A DNA stretch of 27,247 bases from Sphingomonas sp. CCH21-G11 (GTDB lineage: Bacteria; Pseudomonadota; Alphaproteobacteria; Sphingomonadales; Sphingomonadaceae): positions 1 through 27,247 of the forward strand of contig NZ_LSHX01000022.1 of the NCBI RefSeq assembly GCF_001555965.1. The letters are read 5' to 3'. The position numbers were made by a program, and so were the translations under genes. Below are positions 1-7,158 of the stretch, in pieces. Below the pieces are notes generated by a model. That model was not told the origin of the DNA. It did not search any database and worked only from the letters and a program-made list of their open reading frames with translations. The stretch's first letter is position 1, and the number at the start of each line of letters is the position of its first letter.

Positions 1-5
1 CCCCC

Positions 6-50
6 ATTCGCTGCGCGAATGGTCCCCCTCCCCGAGCAAGCTCGGGGAGG
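6..50. repeat. Two adjacent palindromes (REP-like) upstream of hisA
   Basis: ATTCGC-TGC-GCGAAT (6-20) is followed by a perfect 11-bp inverted repeat, CCTCCCCGAGC (27-37) / GCTCGGGGAGG (40-50), with AA between the arms. Paired short palindromes of this kind are common intergenic repeats in sphingomonads (recollection, not searched). The right arm supplies the GGAGG that serves as the hisA ribosome binding site. Confidence 0.75.
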
Positions 51-54
51 ATTG

Positions 55-798
55 ATGACCCCCCTCATCCTCTTTCCCGCCATCGACCTGAAGGGCGGTC
101 AGGTCGTGCGCCTGGCCGAAGGCGACATGGCGCGTGCCACCGTTTATGGCGACGATCCGGCCGCCCAGGCGCGGCTGTTTGCCGAAGCGGGCGCAGACTG
201 GCTGCACATGGTCGATCTCGACGGCGCCTTTGCCGGACGAACGGTCAACGGCGAAGCGGTCGCGGGCGCGATCGAGGCGTTCCCCGGCAAGGTTCAGCTC
301 GGCGGCGGCATCCGCGACATGGCCGGGGTCGAGCGCTGGCTGGCGCTGGGCGTGGCACGCGTGGTGATCGGGACCGCTGCGTTGAAGGACCCCGATTTCG
401 TGAAAGCCGCGGCGCGTGCGTATCCCGGCCGGATCGTCGTCGGTGTCGATGCGCGCGACGGCATGGTCGCGACCGAGGGTTGGGCCGACGTGTCCGATGT
501 CGCCGCGGTCGACCTGGCCCGGCGGTTCGAGGATGCGGGCGTCGCGGCCCTGCTGTTCACCGATGTCGGTCGCGACGGGCTGCTCAAGGGGTGCAATGTC
601 GAGGCGACGGTGGCGCTCGCCCGCGCGGTGTCGATCCCGGTGATCGCCAGCGGCGGCGTTGCGGGAATGGCCGACATCCACGCGCTGGTCCGCCATGTCG
701 GCGACGGGGTGGAGGGCGTCATCACCGGCCGCGCGCTCTATGACGGACGGCTCGATCTGGCCGAGGCGATTGCGGTGGCGCGGGGGCAGGGAGCATGA
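55..798 (+). CDS. hisA: Phosphoribosylformimino-5-aminoimidazole carboxamide ribotide isomerase HisA
   Basis: Cytoplasmic (beta-alpha)8-barrel isomerase of histidine synthesis. It opens the aminoaldose of ProFAR to the ketose PRFAR, which is the substrate of HisF/HisH. The 247-residue length is normal. Visible hallmarks are [14 protein letters not shown] with catalytic Asp11, VVGVDARDG with Asp132, FTDVGRDG, and the phosphate-binding IASGGV. I chose ATG 55 because GGAGG lies 4 bases upstream; the in-frame GTG or ATG further upstream would translate through the palindrome. It is the first gene of the histidine cluster visible here; hisB and hisH probably lie left of the window (inference). Its stop overlaps the start of a 24-codon reading frame that leads to hisF. 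Confidence 0.97.
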   Translation: MTPLILFPAIDLKGGQVVRLAEGDMARATVYGDDPAAQARLFAEAGADWLHMVDLDGAFAGRTVNGEAVAGAIEAFPGKVQLGGGIRDMAGVERWLALGVARVVIGTAALKDPDFVKAAARAYPGRIVVGVDARDGMVATEGWADVSDVAAVDLARRFEDAGVAALLFTDVGRDGLLKGCNVEATVALARAVSIPVIASGGVAGMADIHALVRHVGDGVEGVITGRALYDGRLDLAEAIAVARGQGA

Positions 799-869
799 GC
801 GGCACTGCAACTGACTTCGGTTCCCACATCCGTTCGTTGATCTTGTTGCGCGTCGAGTTCCCCGGATGA
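795..869 (+). CDS. Possible 24-residue coupling ORF between hisA and hisF
   Basis: An ATG at 795 overlaps the hisA stop in an ATGA. The frame runs 24 codons and stops at 867-869, where its TGA overlaps the hisF ATG (866) in a second ATGA. The peptide, beginning [11 protein letters not shown], matches no family I recognise. There is no strong ribosome binding site directly before hisF, so a short frame spanning exactly this gap could carry ribosomes from hisA into hisF. This is inference: the frame could also be chance, and the DNA may be a decayed intergenic repeat. Confidence 0.3.
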   Translation: MSGTATDFGSHIRSLILLRVEFPG

Positions 870-1627
870 CCGTCCGGGCGCGCGTCATCCCCTGTCTCGA
901 CGTCGCCGGCGGGCGCGTGGTCAAGGGCGTCAATTTCGTCGCGTTGCGCGACGCGGGCGATCCGGTCGAGCAGGCGCGCGCCTATGACGCAGCGGGTGCG
1001 GACGAGCTCTGCTTCCTCGACATCACCGCCAGCCACGAAGCGCGCGGCACGATGGTCGATGTCGTGCGCCGGGTGGCGCAGGTCTGCTTCATGCCGGTCA
1101 CCGTTGGCGGCGGCGTGCGCGCGCCCGAGGACGCGCGCGCCCTGCTGCTCGCGGGCGCAGACAAGGTCGCGGTCAATTCCGCCGCGGTTGCCAGGCCCGA
1201 ACTGGTTGCCGACATCGCCGACCGGTTCGGCGCGCAATGCGTCGTCGGCGCGATCGACGCGCGAAGGAATGGCGACGGGTGGGAGGTCTTCACCCATGGC
1301 GGACGCAAGCCGACGGGCATCGATGCGGTGGAGCATGCCGTGCGCCTCGCCCGCCTGGGCGCGGGCGAGCTGCTGGTCACGTCGATGGACCGCGACGGCA
1401 CCCGTGACGGCTATGACCTGGCGCTGACCCGCGCGATCGCCGATGCGGTGACGGTGCCGGTGATCGCCAGCGGCGGGGTCGGCAAGCTGGTCGCCGGCAT
1501 TCGCGACGGCCATGCGAGCGCGGTGCTTGCCGCGTCGATCTTCCATTTCGGCGAGGCGACGGTGGGCGACGCCCATGCCGCGCTCGCGGCCGCAGGCATC
1601 GCCGTGCGACGGCCGATTGTCGGCTGA
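866..1627 (+). CDS. hisF: Imidazole glycerol phosphate synthase, cyclase subunit HisF
   Basis: HisF is a (beta-alpha)8-barrel paralogue of HisA. It uses ammonia from the HisH glutaminase to convert PRFAR into imidazole glycerol phosphate and AICAR. The 253 residues match the family length. Asp12 in [16 protein letters not shown] and Asp131 in VVGAIDARR are the two catalytic aspartates; VTVGGGVR and VIASGGVG are the phosphate-binding loops. It lies 67 bp after hisA in the same direction. The ATG overlaps the end of a short frame starting at the hisA stop, so translational coupling is possible. The next his gene, hisE, is displaced by two small PEP-CTERM-like genes. Confidence 0.97.
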   Translation: MTVRARVIPCLDVAGGRVVKGVNFVALRDAGDPVEQARAYDAAGADELCFLDITASHEARGTMVDVVRRVAQVCFMPVTVGGGVRAPEDARALLLAGADKVAVNSAAVARPELVADIADRFGAQCVVGAIDARRNGDGWEVFTHGGRKPTGIDAVEHAVRLARLGAGELLVTSMDRDGTRDGYDLALTRAIADAVTVPVIASGGVGKLVAGIRDGHASAVLAASIFHFGEATVGDAHAALAAAGIAVRRPIVG

Positions 1628-1755
1628 GCTTACACTTCACGCACTCACGCCGCCGCGATTAACCAATGCTTCGCCCGGCTTCGGCGACTTTGCGAGAATC
1701 GGCACCGTTCTTGATTAAGCATGATGCGGATGGACCGTTGACCAGGGAGAGATCA

Positions 1756-2004
1756 ATGAAGCCACTCGTTCAAACCGCCATCATCGTCGCCGCGCTGGCG
1801 CTGCCCGCGGGGCTCGCGAGCGCCTATGACAAGCCGCCCTCGCATCCTCCCCGCACCGGATCATCGGGCGGATCGACCGGAGGGTCCTCGGGCGGCAAGC
1901 CCGTAGCTGTGCCGGAGCCGGCCGAGATGGCACTGTTCGGCATGGGCATCGCCGGTCTGGTCGCCGGTCGCTGGATCGGGCGGCGCCGCAAGGCGCAGGG
2001 CTGA
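1756..2004 (+). CDS. Small PEP-CTERM sorting-domain protein
   Basis: An 82-residue exported protein. It has an N-terminal signal peptide (basic start, hydrophobic stretch at residues 6-17, ending near ASA), a Gly/Ser/Pro-rich middle with GGSTGGSSGGK, and a classic C-terminal PEP-CTERM tail: VPEP, about 17 hydrophobic residues, then RRRK. Such tails are recognised and cut by exosortase/EpsH-type enzymes in Gram-negative bacteria that make exopolysaccharide (established family knowledge); no exosortase is in this window. ATG 1756 has a good GGGAGA site about 6 bases upstream; longer versions lack the signal-peptide arrangement. The mature part would be only about 40 residues, so it may be a small matrix or surface component. 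It interrupts the histidine cluster. Confidence 0.85.
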   Translation: MKPLVQTAIIVAALALPAGLASAYDKPPSHPPRTGSSGGSTGGSSGGKPVAVPEPAEMALFGMGIAGLVAGRWIGRRRKAQG

Positions 2005-2040
2005 CGCTTCCTTAACTGCCCGCGTTGCAGGGTGGCGGGC

Positions 2041-2235
2041 ATGCCAAGCATGGTTCGCCACCCCATTCCGGTGCTCGCGCTCTGGTTCGCGCTGAACGCC
2101 GCCACCCCGGCAGACGGCTTCGAGGCCTCGGATGCGGCGACGTTCGGCTTCGTGGCGATCGGCCTTTGGGTTGCGCGCCGGGCGCTGCGGCATCGCTTTC
2201 CTCGCGACCGGGCGTCCGAAACCGAGCGGGATTGA
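2041..2235 (+). CDS. Tiny membrane/exported protein with degenerate PEP-CTERM-like tail
   Basis: A 64-residue frame with AGGGTGG 5 bases before ATG 2041 (an in-frame GTG lies at 2032). The N-terminus, HPIPVLALWFALNAA, looks like a signal peptide or membrane segment. The C-terminus has a short acidic run (EASDAAT), a hydrophobic stretch (FGFVAIGLWVA) and an Arg-rich end (RRALRHRFPRDR). That is the layout of a PEP-CTERM tail with the PEP residues replaced by SDA. If both ends were cut, almost nothing would remain, so a two-helix membrane peptide is equally likely. It directly follows the PEP-CTERM gene and precedes hisE. Function unknown. Confidence 0.55.
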   Translation: MPSMVRHPIPVLALWFALNAATPADGFEASDAATFGFVAIGLWVARRALRHRFPRDRASETERD

Positions 2236-2268
2236 CGCCGGCGCAGCGCAGCGGGCAAAGCCGCGCGC

Positions 2269-2583
2269 ATGGACGATCGCCTGAACCTGTTGGAATCGAT
2301 GATCCGCAGCCGGATGAGCGGTGATCCGGCGACGTCCTATGTCGCGCGCCTGCACGCCGCGGGCCGGGCGAAGATCGCGCAGAAGGTCGGCGAGGAAGCG
2401 GTCGAGACCGTGATCGCGGCGATTGCCGACGATCGCGCGGCCCTGACGTCCGAAGCCGCCGACCTGATGTTCCACCTGATCGTGCTGCTTGCCGATGCGG
2501 GGCTCGGCCTCGACGATGTCCGCGCCGAGCTCGCCCGGCGCGAGGGCGTGTCGGGCCTGGTCGAAAAGGCCGCGCGAACGTGA
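2269..2583 (+). CDS. hisE: Phosphoribosyl-ATP pyrophosphohydrolase HisE
   Basis: Cytoplasmic alpha-helical MazG-like hydrolase of step 2 of histidine synthesis: phosphoribosyl-ATP to phosphoribosyl-AMP plus pyrophosphate. The 104 residues are typical of a stand-alone HisE, so HisI must be encoded elsewhere. [13 protein letters not shown] carries the metal-binding Glu residues, and [14 protein letters not shown] carries the second acidic pair. The ribosome binding site before ATG 2269 is weak (GCGGGCAAAG region), so coupling to the preceding frame, which ends at 2235, is possible. The HIT-family gene follows after 43 bp. Confidence 0.95.
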   Translation: MDDRLNLLESMIRSRMSGDPATSYVARLHAAGRAKIAQKVGEEAVETVIAAIADDRAALTSEAADLMFHLIVLLADAGLGLDDVRAELARREGVSGLVEKAART

Positions 2584-2626
2584 CCGCCGCCCGCTCCATC
2601 GCGTAAAGTTCGAGGACTCGCCGCCC

Positions 2627-3004
2627 ATGCCGATCGATGCCACCCAGCCCTATGACGACGCCAACATCTTTGCGCGCATCCTGCGCGGCGAGATACCGGC
2701 CACGCGGGTGTACGAGGACGACCACGCGCTCGCCTTCAACGACATCAACCCGCAGGCGCCGACGCATGTGCTGGTGATCCCCAAGGGTCGGTACGTCAGC
2801 TGGGACGATTTCAGCGCCCGGGCGAGCGACGCGGAGATCGCCGGGTTCATCCGCGCGGTCGGCGCGGTGGCGCGCGCCGCCGGGCTGGTTGCGCCGGGCT
2901 ATCGCCTGCTCGCCAATATCGGGCGCGATGCGCATCAGGAAGTCCCGCATCTGCACGTCCACATCTTTGCCGGGCAGCCGCTTGGGCCGATGCTGGCTCG
3001 GTAA
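2627..3004 (+). CDS. HIT-family nucleotide-binding hydrolase (HinT/PKCI-like)
   Basis: A 125-residue histidine-triad protein of the branch that hydrolyses purine nucleoside phosphoramidates. The N-terminal IFARILRGEIPA is characteristic, and the triad HLHVH sits at residues 108-112, preceded by QEVP. It is presumably a cytoplasmic homodimer. ATG 2627 was chosen because GAGGA lies about 10 bases upstream and the N-terminus then matches the family; the frame is open further left but overlaps hisE. Adjacency to hisE is a frequent alphaproteobacterial arrangement (recollection) and suggests co-transcription, although HinT has no step in histidine synthesis. Confidence 0.92.
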   Translation: MPIDATQPYDDANIFARILRGEIPATRVYEDDHALAFNDINPQAPTHVLVIPKGRYVSWDDFSARASDAEIAGFIRAVGAVARAAGLVAPGYRLLANIGRDAHQEVPHLHVHIFAGQPLGPMLAR

Positions 3005-3109
3005 ATGGCGCGAAAAGGATTGCACGGGCGCGGTTTGCGTCTAGGCTTCGCCAATTCAACATTTCACGGGACGGCAAGAGCCGCCCGCGACCCAAGGGGA
3101 TTTGACTGA

Positions 3110-4666
3110 ATGAAGTTTGCGCGCGTCAAGCCACTCGACGCCATCCTGGCGACCGCCAAGGCGAAATCGCTCGAGCCGACACTGGGCTGGTTCCAGCTGA
3201 CCCTGTTCGGCATCGGCTGCGTCATCGGGACCGGGATTTTCGTGCTCACCTCCGCCGGTGCGCAGAAGGCGGGACCCGGCCTGATGCTCGCCTTCGCCAT
3301 TGCCGGCGCGATCTGCATCGTCGCCGCGCTCTGCTACGCGGAAATTGCCGCCATGATCCCGGTGGCGGGTTCCGCCTATACCTACACCTATTCGGTGATG
3401 GGCGAATTGCTCGCTTGGACGGTCGGCTGGGCGCTGGTGCTTGAATATGCGGTGGCGGCCAGCGCGGTGTCGGTCGGCTGGTCGGGCTATTTCACCGGGA
3501 CGATATTGAACCAGTTTTTCGGGATACAGCTGCCGGCCTGGCTGGCGGGCGGCCCGCTCGCGCTGGGTGGTGTCGAGGGCGGTTTGATCAACCTGCCGGC
3601 CGTCGTCATCGCGCTGCTCGTCACCTGGCTGCTGATGATCGGCACCAATGAATCGGCGCGCGTCAACGCGATCCTGGTCGCGATCAAGGTGACCGCGCTG
3701 ACCGTGTTCATCATCCTGACGCTGCCCAAGTCGGAAATGGCCAATTTCAACCCGTTCCTGCCCGCTGGCGTGTTCGGCGGCTTTGGCTCCGGCATCGGTG
3801 CCGTGGGTGCGGCGGCGACGATCTTCTTCGCCTATGTCGGCTTCGACGCGGTGTCGACCGCAGCCGAGGAAACCAAGAACCCACAGCGCAACGTACCGAT
3901 CGGGCTGATCGGGTCGCTTGGCTTCTGCACCGTTTTCTACATTCTGGTCGCGGCCGGGGCGATCGGCACCATCGGCGGCCAGCCGATCGTCGGGCCCAAC
4001 GGCATCCCCTTCCCCGCCGGTTCGGAGGAACTGGCGCGCCAATGTGCACTCCCGCAATATGCCGAGGCGCTGGTCTGCTCGAACGAGGCGCTGGCGCACG
4101 TGCTGCGCCAGATCGGCTTCTCGTCGATCGGCAACATGCTGGGCATTGCCGCCTTCGTCGCGCTGCCGTCGGTCATCCTGATCCTGCTGTTCGGCCAGAC
4201 GCGCATCTTCTTCGTCATGTCGCGCGACGGTCTGCTGCCGGAGGGGCTGTCGAAGATTCACCCCAAGTGGAAGACGCCCTATGTCGTCACCGCGCTGACC
4301 GGCGGCGTGGTCGCATTCGCCGCGGCGTTTCTGCCGGTCGGCCAGCTTGCCGACATCGCCAATGCCGGCACGCTCTATGCCTTCATGATGGTCGCGATCG
4401 CGGTGATGATGCTGCGCCGGACCGAACCCAATCGCGAGCGCCGGTTCAAAACGCCGATGCTGTGGCTGATCGGGCCGCTGACGATCGCCGGCTGCATCTT
4501 CCTGTTCCTCAACCTCCCGTTCGAAGCGATGCTCGTGCTGCCCGCCTGGGGCGCGATCGGTCTCGTGATCTATTACGCGTACAGCTACAAGGCGAGCCAT
4601 GTCGGCAAGGGGATCATCACCGTCGTCGACCTGGACGACGTGAAGGAGCATGTGCCCAACGTGTGA
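3110..4666 (+). CDS. APC-superfamily amino-acid permease (cationic amino acid transporter type)
   Basis: A 518-residue inner-membrane transporter with about 12 or more hydrophobic segments. The first segment has GCVIGTGIFVLTSAG, the conserved substrate-contacting unwound helix of the APC fold. CYAEIAAMIPVAGSAYTY and FFAYVGFDAVSTAAEETKNP are hallmarks of the CAT/YfnA-like branch. It probably exchanges or imports amino acids by proton coupling; the substrate cannot be read from sequence. A loop at about residues 290-340, probably periplasmic, holds two cysteines (in RQCALP and LVCSN), longer than the shortest family members need. AAGGGGA lies 9 bases before ATG 3110. It is preceded by a 105-bp gap after the HIT gene and followed by a strong terminator. 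Confidence 0.93.
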   Translation: MKFARVKPLDAILATAKAKSLEPTLGWFQLTLFGIGCVIGTGIFVLTSAGAQKAGPGLMLAFAIAGAICIVAALCYAEIAAMIPVAGSAYTYTYSVMGELLAWTVGWALVLEYAVAASAVSVGWSGYFTGTILNQFFGIQLPAWLAGGPLALGGVEGGLINLPAVVIALLVTWLLMIGTNESARVNAILVAIKVTALTVFIILTLPKSEMANFNPFLPAGVFGGFGSGIGAVGAAATIFFAYVGFDAVSTAAEETKNPQRNVPIGLIGSLGFCTVFYILVAAGAIGTIGGQPIVGPNGIPFPAGSEELARQCALPQYAEALVCSNEALAHVLRQIGFSSIGNMLGIAAFVALPSVILILLFGQTRIFFVMSRDGLLPEGLSKIHPKWKTPYVVTALTGGVVAFAAAFLPVGQLADIANAGTLYAFMMVAIAVMMLRRTEPNRERRFKTPMLWLIGPLTIAGCIFLFLNLPFEAMLVLPAWGAIGLVIYYAYSYKASHVGKGIITVVDLDDVKEHVPNV

Positions 4667-4680
4667 TGCTGGCAGTTGCA

Positions 4681-4746
4681 GTCCTTCGATACGGGTCTTC
4701 GCCAGGCTCAGCCCCTACTCAGGAGGAGCGGGTTGGGACTAAGGAC
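4681..4746. repeat. Intergenic REP-like element of sphingomonad type
   Basis: Starts GTCCTTCGATACGGGTCTTC and continues with a GGCTCAGCCCCTACTCAGGA-type stretch; the ends GTCCTT (4681-4686) and AAGGAC (4741-4746) are inverted. I recognise this wording as a recurrent intergenic repeat of Sphingomonadaceae, but that is recollection. It lies between the permease stop and its terminator and would be transcribed in the 3' UTR. Confidence 0.5.
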
Positions 4747-4764
4747 GAAATTTTCTAGACAGCG

Positions 4765-4795
4765 AAAAGGCCGGGGAGCGCCCCCCGGCCTTTTT
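4765..4795 (+). terminator. Bidirectional Rho-independent terminator
   Basis: Perfect 12-bp stem, AAAAGGCCGGGG (4765-4776) / CCCCGGCCTTTT (4783-4794), 6-base loop AGCGCC and TTTTT at 4791-4795. The A-run on the left arm gives a U-run on the other strand, so it can end both the + strand permease transcript and the convergent - strand kinase transcript. Confidence 0.92.
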
Positions 4796-4825
4796 GGTTG
4801 TTGAGAACCAGATCACCCTGGCTCA

Positions 4826-4847
4826 CCCCTCCCCTTCAGGGGAGGGG
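4826..4847. repeat. Perfect 10-bp inverted repeat
   Basis: CCCCTCCCCT (4826-4835), TC, AGGGGAGGGG (4838-4847). GC-only hairpin without a T-run. It resembles the CCTCCCC/GGGGAGG palindrome upstream of hisA and is probably the same class of dispersed palindrome. It lies between the terminator and the kinase stop. Confidence 0.7.
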
Positions 4848-4887
4848 CTTAACCGGGCCAAGTTGGTGACAAAACGCGCCTGCCAGT

Positions 4888-5886
4888 TCAGCCCAGCTTC
4901 TGCGCCACCAGCGCCTTCAAATCGACCTCGGGCCGGGCGCCATAGTGGCTGATGATCTCTGCCGCGCAGATCGCGCCCATGCGCAGCGACGTGGCCACAT
5001 CGCGCCCCTGGGCCTGACCATGAAGGAAGCCCGCCGCGAACAGGTCGCCCGCGCCCGTCGTGTCGACGACCCGGTCGATCGGCTCGGCAGCAACCTCCAC
5101 GCGCGCGCCGTCCTGGACCGCGATCGCGCCCTTCTCGCTACGGGTCACGACCAGGGTAGGCACCTGCGCCGCCGCACTGGCAACGGCGGCGTCGAAATCG
5201 TCGGTCCGACACAGTGCGAGCAGCTCGTTTTCATTGGCGAACAGGATGTCGATCAACCCGTCGGCCATCAGCGCGCGGAAATCGTCGCCGTGGCGGCTGA
5301 TGCAGAACACGTCCGAAAGCGTGAACGCGACGCGGCGCCCCGCGGTTCGGGCAATGTCGATCCCGGCACGCATCGCCCGGCGCGGCTCTTCGGGGTCCCA
5401 CAAATAGCCTTCGAGATACAGGATCGCCGCGTTGGCGATCAGGTCGCGGTCCAATGCCGCCTCGGGCAGGAATTGGGACGCGCCCAGAAACGTGTTCATC
5501 GTCCGCTGGCCATCGGGAGTGACGAAGATCAGGCAGCGCGCGGTGGTCGGCGCGCCGGACCGGACCGGGGTGTCGTAGCGGATGCCCGACGCGCGGATGT
5601 CGTGGGCAAAGACCTGGCCGAGCTGGTCGTCGGCGACCTGGCCGATGAAACCGCACTTGCCGCCGAGCGTCGCGATGCCGGCGATGGTGTTCGCGGCCGA
5701 ACCGCCCGATACCTCGCGACCGGGGCCCATCTTGGCATAGAGCGCGTCGGCCTCCTCCGGCGAGAACACCAGTTGCATGGATCCCTTGGTCATCCCCTCC
5801 TGGACGATGAAGGCGTCATCGGCCTGGGCAAGGATGTCGACGATCGCATTGCCGATGGCGACAACATCATAGGCGGCTTCGGTCAC
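4888..5886 (-). CDS. PfkB-family adenosine kinase-like sugar/nucleoside kinase
   Basis: A 332-residue ribokinase-fold enzyme, most like adenosine kinase: ATP-dependent phosphorylation of a nucleoside or sugar in the cytoplasm. The N-terminus (VVAIGNAIVDILA) and the GGSAANT motif are those of the adenosine kinase branch. The second PfkB signature, DTTGAGD at residues 275-281, contains the catalytic Asp and the anion hole. I chose GTG 5886 because GGAG lies 6 bases upstream and the protein then starts at the expected distance before the first beta strand; the frame stays open to 6000 but would then overlap the divergent gene at 5988. Purine salvage is the likely role, but specificity for adenosine is not proven by sequence. 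Confidence 0.88.
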   Translation of the reverse strand: MTEAAYDVVAIGNAIVDILAQADDAFIVQEGMTKGSMQLVFSPEEADALYAKMGPGREVSGGSAANTIAGIATLGGKCGFIGQVADDQLGQVFAHDIRASGIRYDTPVRSGAPTTARCLIFVTPDGQRTMNTFLGASQFLPEAALDRDLIANAAILYLEGYLWDPEEPRRAMRAGIDIARTAGRRVAFTLSDVFCISRHGDDFRALMADGLIDILFANENELLALCRTDDFDAAVASAAAQVPTLVVTRSEKGAIAVQDGARVEVAAEPIDRVVDTTGAGDLFAAGFLHGQAQGRDVATSLRMGAICAAEIISHYGARPEVDLKALVAQKLG

Positions 5887-5987
5887 TCGGGTCTCCGGTC
5901 GGTTCGGGTTGGCGGCGCCGTAGCCAGTGGGCCGGCGTCGCGCAACCGCGTTGACGCGCGCCGCCGGCCCAGTCCAAACGGTGCGCG

Positions 5988-6665
5988 ATGCTGAACGCAC
6001 TCATCCTGTCGCTGCGCCAGCTCGACGATCGTCCCGTGTGGAGCGTGATGCTCAAGTCGTTCGCGGTAACGGTCGCGCTGTTCGCGGCACTCGGTCCGCT
6101 ATGCTGGTGGCTTGCACGGCGCGCGGCCGGCTGGGCGGGCGGCACCGGGTGGTGGCAGGAGCTGGCCGGCGCCGTCGCGGTGCTGGCGGTGGTGCTGGGT
6201 GCGTGGTTGCTGTTCCGGGCGGTTGCGGTCGCGGTCATCGGCATGTTCGGCGACCAGATCGTGCGCGCGGTCGAGGCCCGGCATTATCCCGACCGGCTGG
6301 CGAGCGCCCGCGACGTCGCGTTCCTGCCCTCGCTGCGCATGGCGATCGCATCCGCGGCGCGCGCGATCGGCGTCAACCTGTTGCTCGCGCCAGTCTATCT
6401 GATCCTGCTGTTCACCGCGATCGGCCCGGCCATCGCGTTCTTCGCGGTCAACAGCTGGCTGCTTGGCCGCGACCTGGGCGACATGGTCGCGGCACGTCAC
6501 CTGCCCCTCGATGCACTGCCCGACTGGCGGGCGCGCACCCGCGGGGAACGGCTGGTCCTGGGCGCAATCGGCACCGCGCTGTTCCTCATCCCGATTCTCA
6601 ATCTCGCAGCGCCGATCCTGGGCGCGGCGATGGCCACGCATCTGTTCCACCGGAGGAAATCGTGA
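5988..6665 (+). CDS. EI24/CysZ-like integral membrane protein
   Basis: A 225-residue inner-membrane protein. Hydrophobic segments lie at about residues 24-44, 58-86, 123-160 and 195-220, with a short soluble link (FGDQIVRAVEARHYPD) between the second and third. The pattern and the N-terminus, MLNALILSLRQLDD, fit the EI24 domain family that includes the sulfate permease CysZ. Sphingomonad members are usually annotated only by domain; nothing nearby concerns sulfate. It is divergent from the kinase (101 bp between starts). Its last codons overlap the GTG of the following lipoprotein gene, so the two are probably one transcript. Confidence 0.75.
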   Translation: MLNALILSLRQLDDRPVWSVMLKSFAVTVALFAALGPLCWWLARRAAGWAGGTGWWQELAGAVAVLAVVLGAWLLFRAVAVAVIGMFGDQIVRAVEARHYPDRLASARDVAFLPSLRMAIASAARAIGVNLLLAPVYLILLFTAIGPAIAFFAVNSWLLGRDLGDMVAARHLPLDALPDWRARTRGERLVLGAIGTALFLIPILNLAAPILGAAMATHLFHRRKS

Positions 6666-7033
6666 ATTATCCGCCCCGCTTCGTCCTGATCGCCATCGCG
6701 TTGCTGATGAGCGGATGCGCGGCGGTGCCCCCGCCCGCCACTGCGCCTCGCGCGGTCGCGCCGCCGACCTACCGCACCGCCGGGCTTGAGCGGGTGCTGG
6801 GCCAGAACGAAGCCGCGCTGGTCCGCGCGTTCGGCAAGCCGATCCTGGAGACGAGCGAGGGCGTGGGCCGCAAGCTGCAGTTCGGCAGCGGGCTGTGCGT
6901 GCTCGACACCTATCTCTATCCCCCCAACGCCGACGGCAGCGGCGTACCGGTGGTCAAGCACATCGACGCGCGCCAGCGCAGCGGCGGCCCGATCGACCGG
7001 GCAAGTTGCGTCGCGGCACTGACCCGGCGGTAG
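6662..7033 (+). CDS. Small lipoprotein of unknown function
   Basis: 123 residues with a lipoprotein signal peptide: VNYPPRFVLIAIALLMSGC, the lipobox being LMSGC with the lipidated Cys about residue 18. A Pro/Ala-rich spacer follows, then a small domain (RVLGQNEAALVRAFGKP ... LQFGSGLCVLDTYLYP). The last part recalls the short SmpA/BamE-like fold that often reads 'G.....V...FG.P', but identity is not sure. It begins with GTG 6662, overlapping the previous stop as GTGA, with GGAGG 5 bases upstream, a strong sign of translational coupling. Predicted to sit in the inner leaflet of the outer membrane or at the inner membrane. Confidence 0.8.
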   Translation: MNYPPRFVLIAIALLMSGCAAVPPPATAPRAVAPPTYRTAGLERVLGQNEAALVRAFGKPILETSEGVGRKLQFGSGLCVLDTYLYPPNADGSGVPVVKHIDARQRSGGPIDRASCVAALTRR

Positions 7034-7069
7034 GGGTATATTCGGCGCATCCTTCGCCCCAATCCCGTC

Positions 7070-7144
7070 GCCCCAGCGAAGGCTGGGGCTTCCCGCCGCG
7101 CCGGCGCACTGTCGTTCGCGCGAGATGCCAGCCTTCGCTGGCAT
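7070..7144. repeat. Paired palindromes (REP/BIME-like)
   Basis: GCCCCAGC-GAAG-GCTGGGGC (7070-7089) and ATGCCAGC-CTTC-GCTGGCAT (7125-7144) are two perfect 8-bp stems with complementary tetraloops, 35 bp apart. The second is nearly the inverse of the first. A decayed copy in the other orientation lies at 26297-26371. It sits between the lipoprotein stop and the queG stop. Confidence 0.8.
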
Positions 7145-7158
7145 GACGCCGATTGGTT

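Noticed and set aside
3056..4651. 531-codon open frame antisense to the permease
   Set aside because: The + strand frame is a clear APC transporter. The antisense product is an Arg/Asp/His/Gln-rich low-complexity translation, the usual result of GC-rich third positions.
5887..6000. 38-residue N-terminal extension of the adenosine kinase
   Set aside because: It overlaps the divergent membrane-protein gene and has no ribosome binding site, whereas GTG 5886 has GGAG at good spacing.
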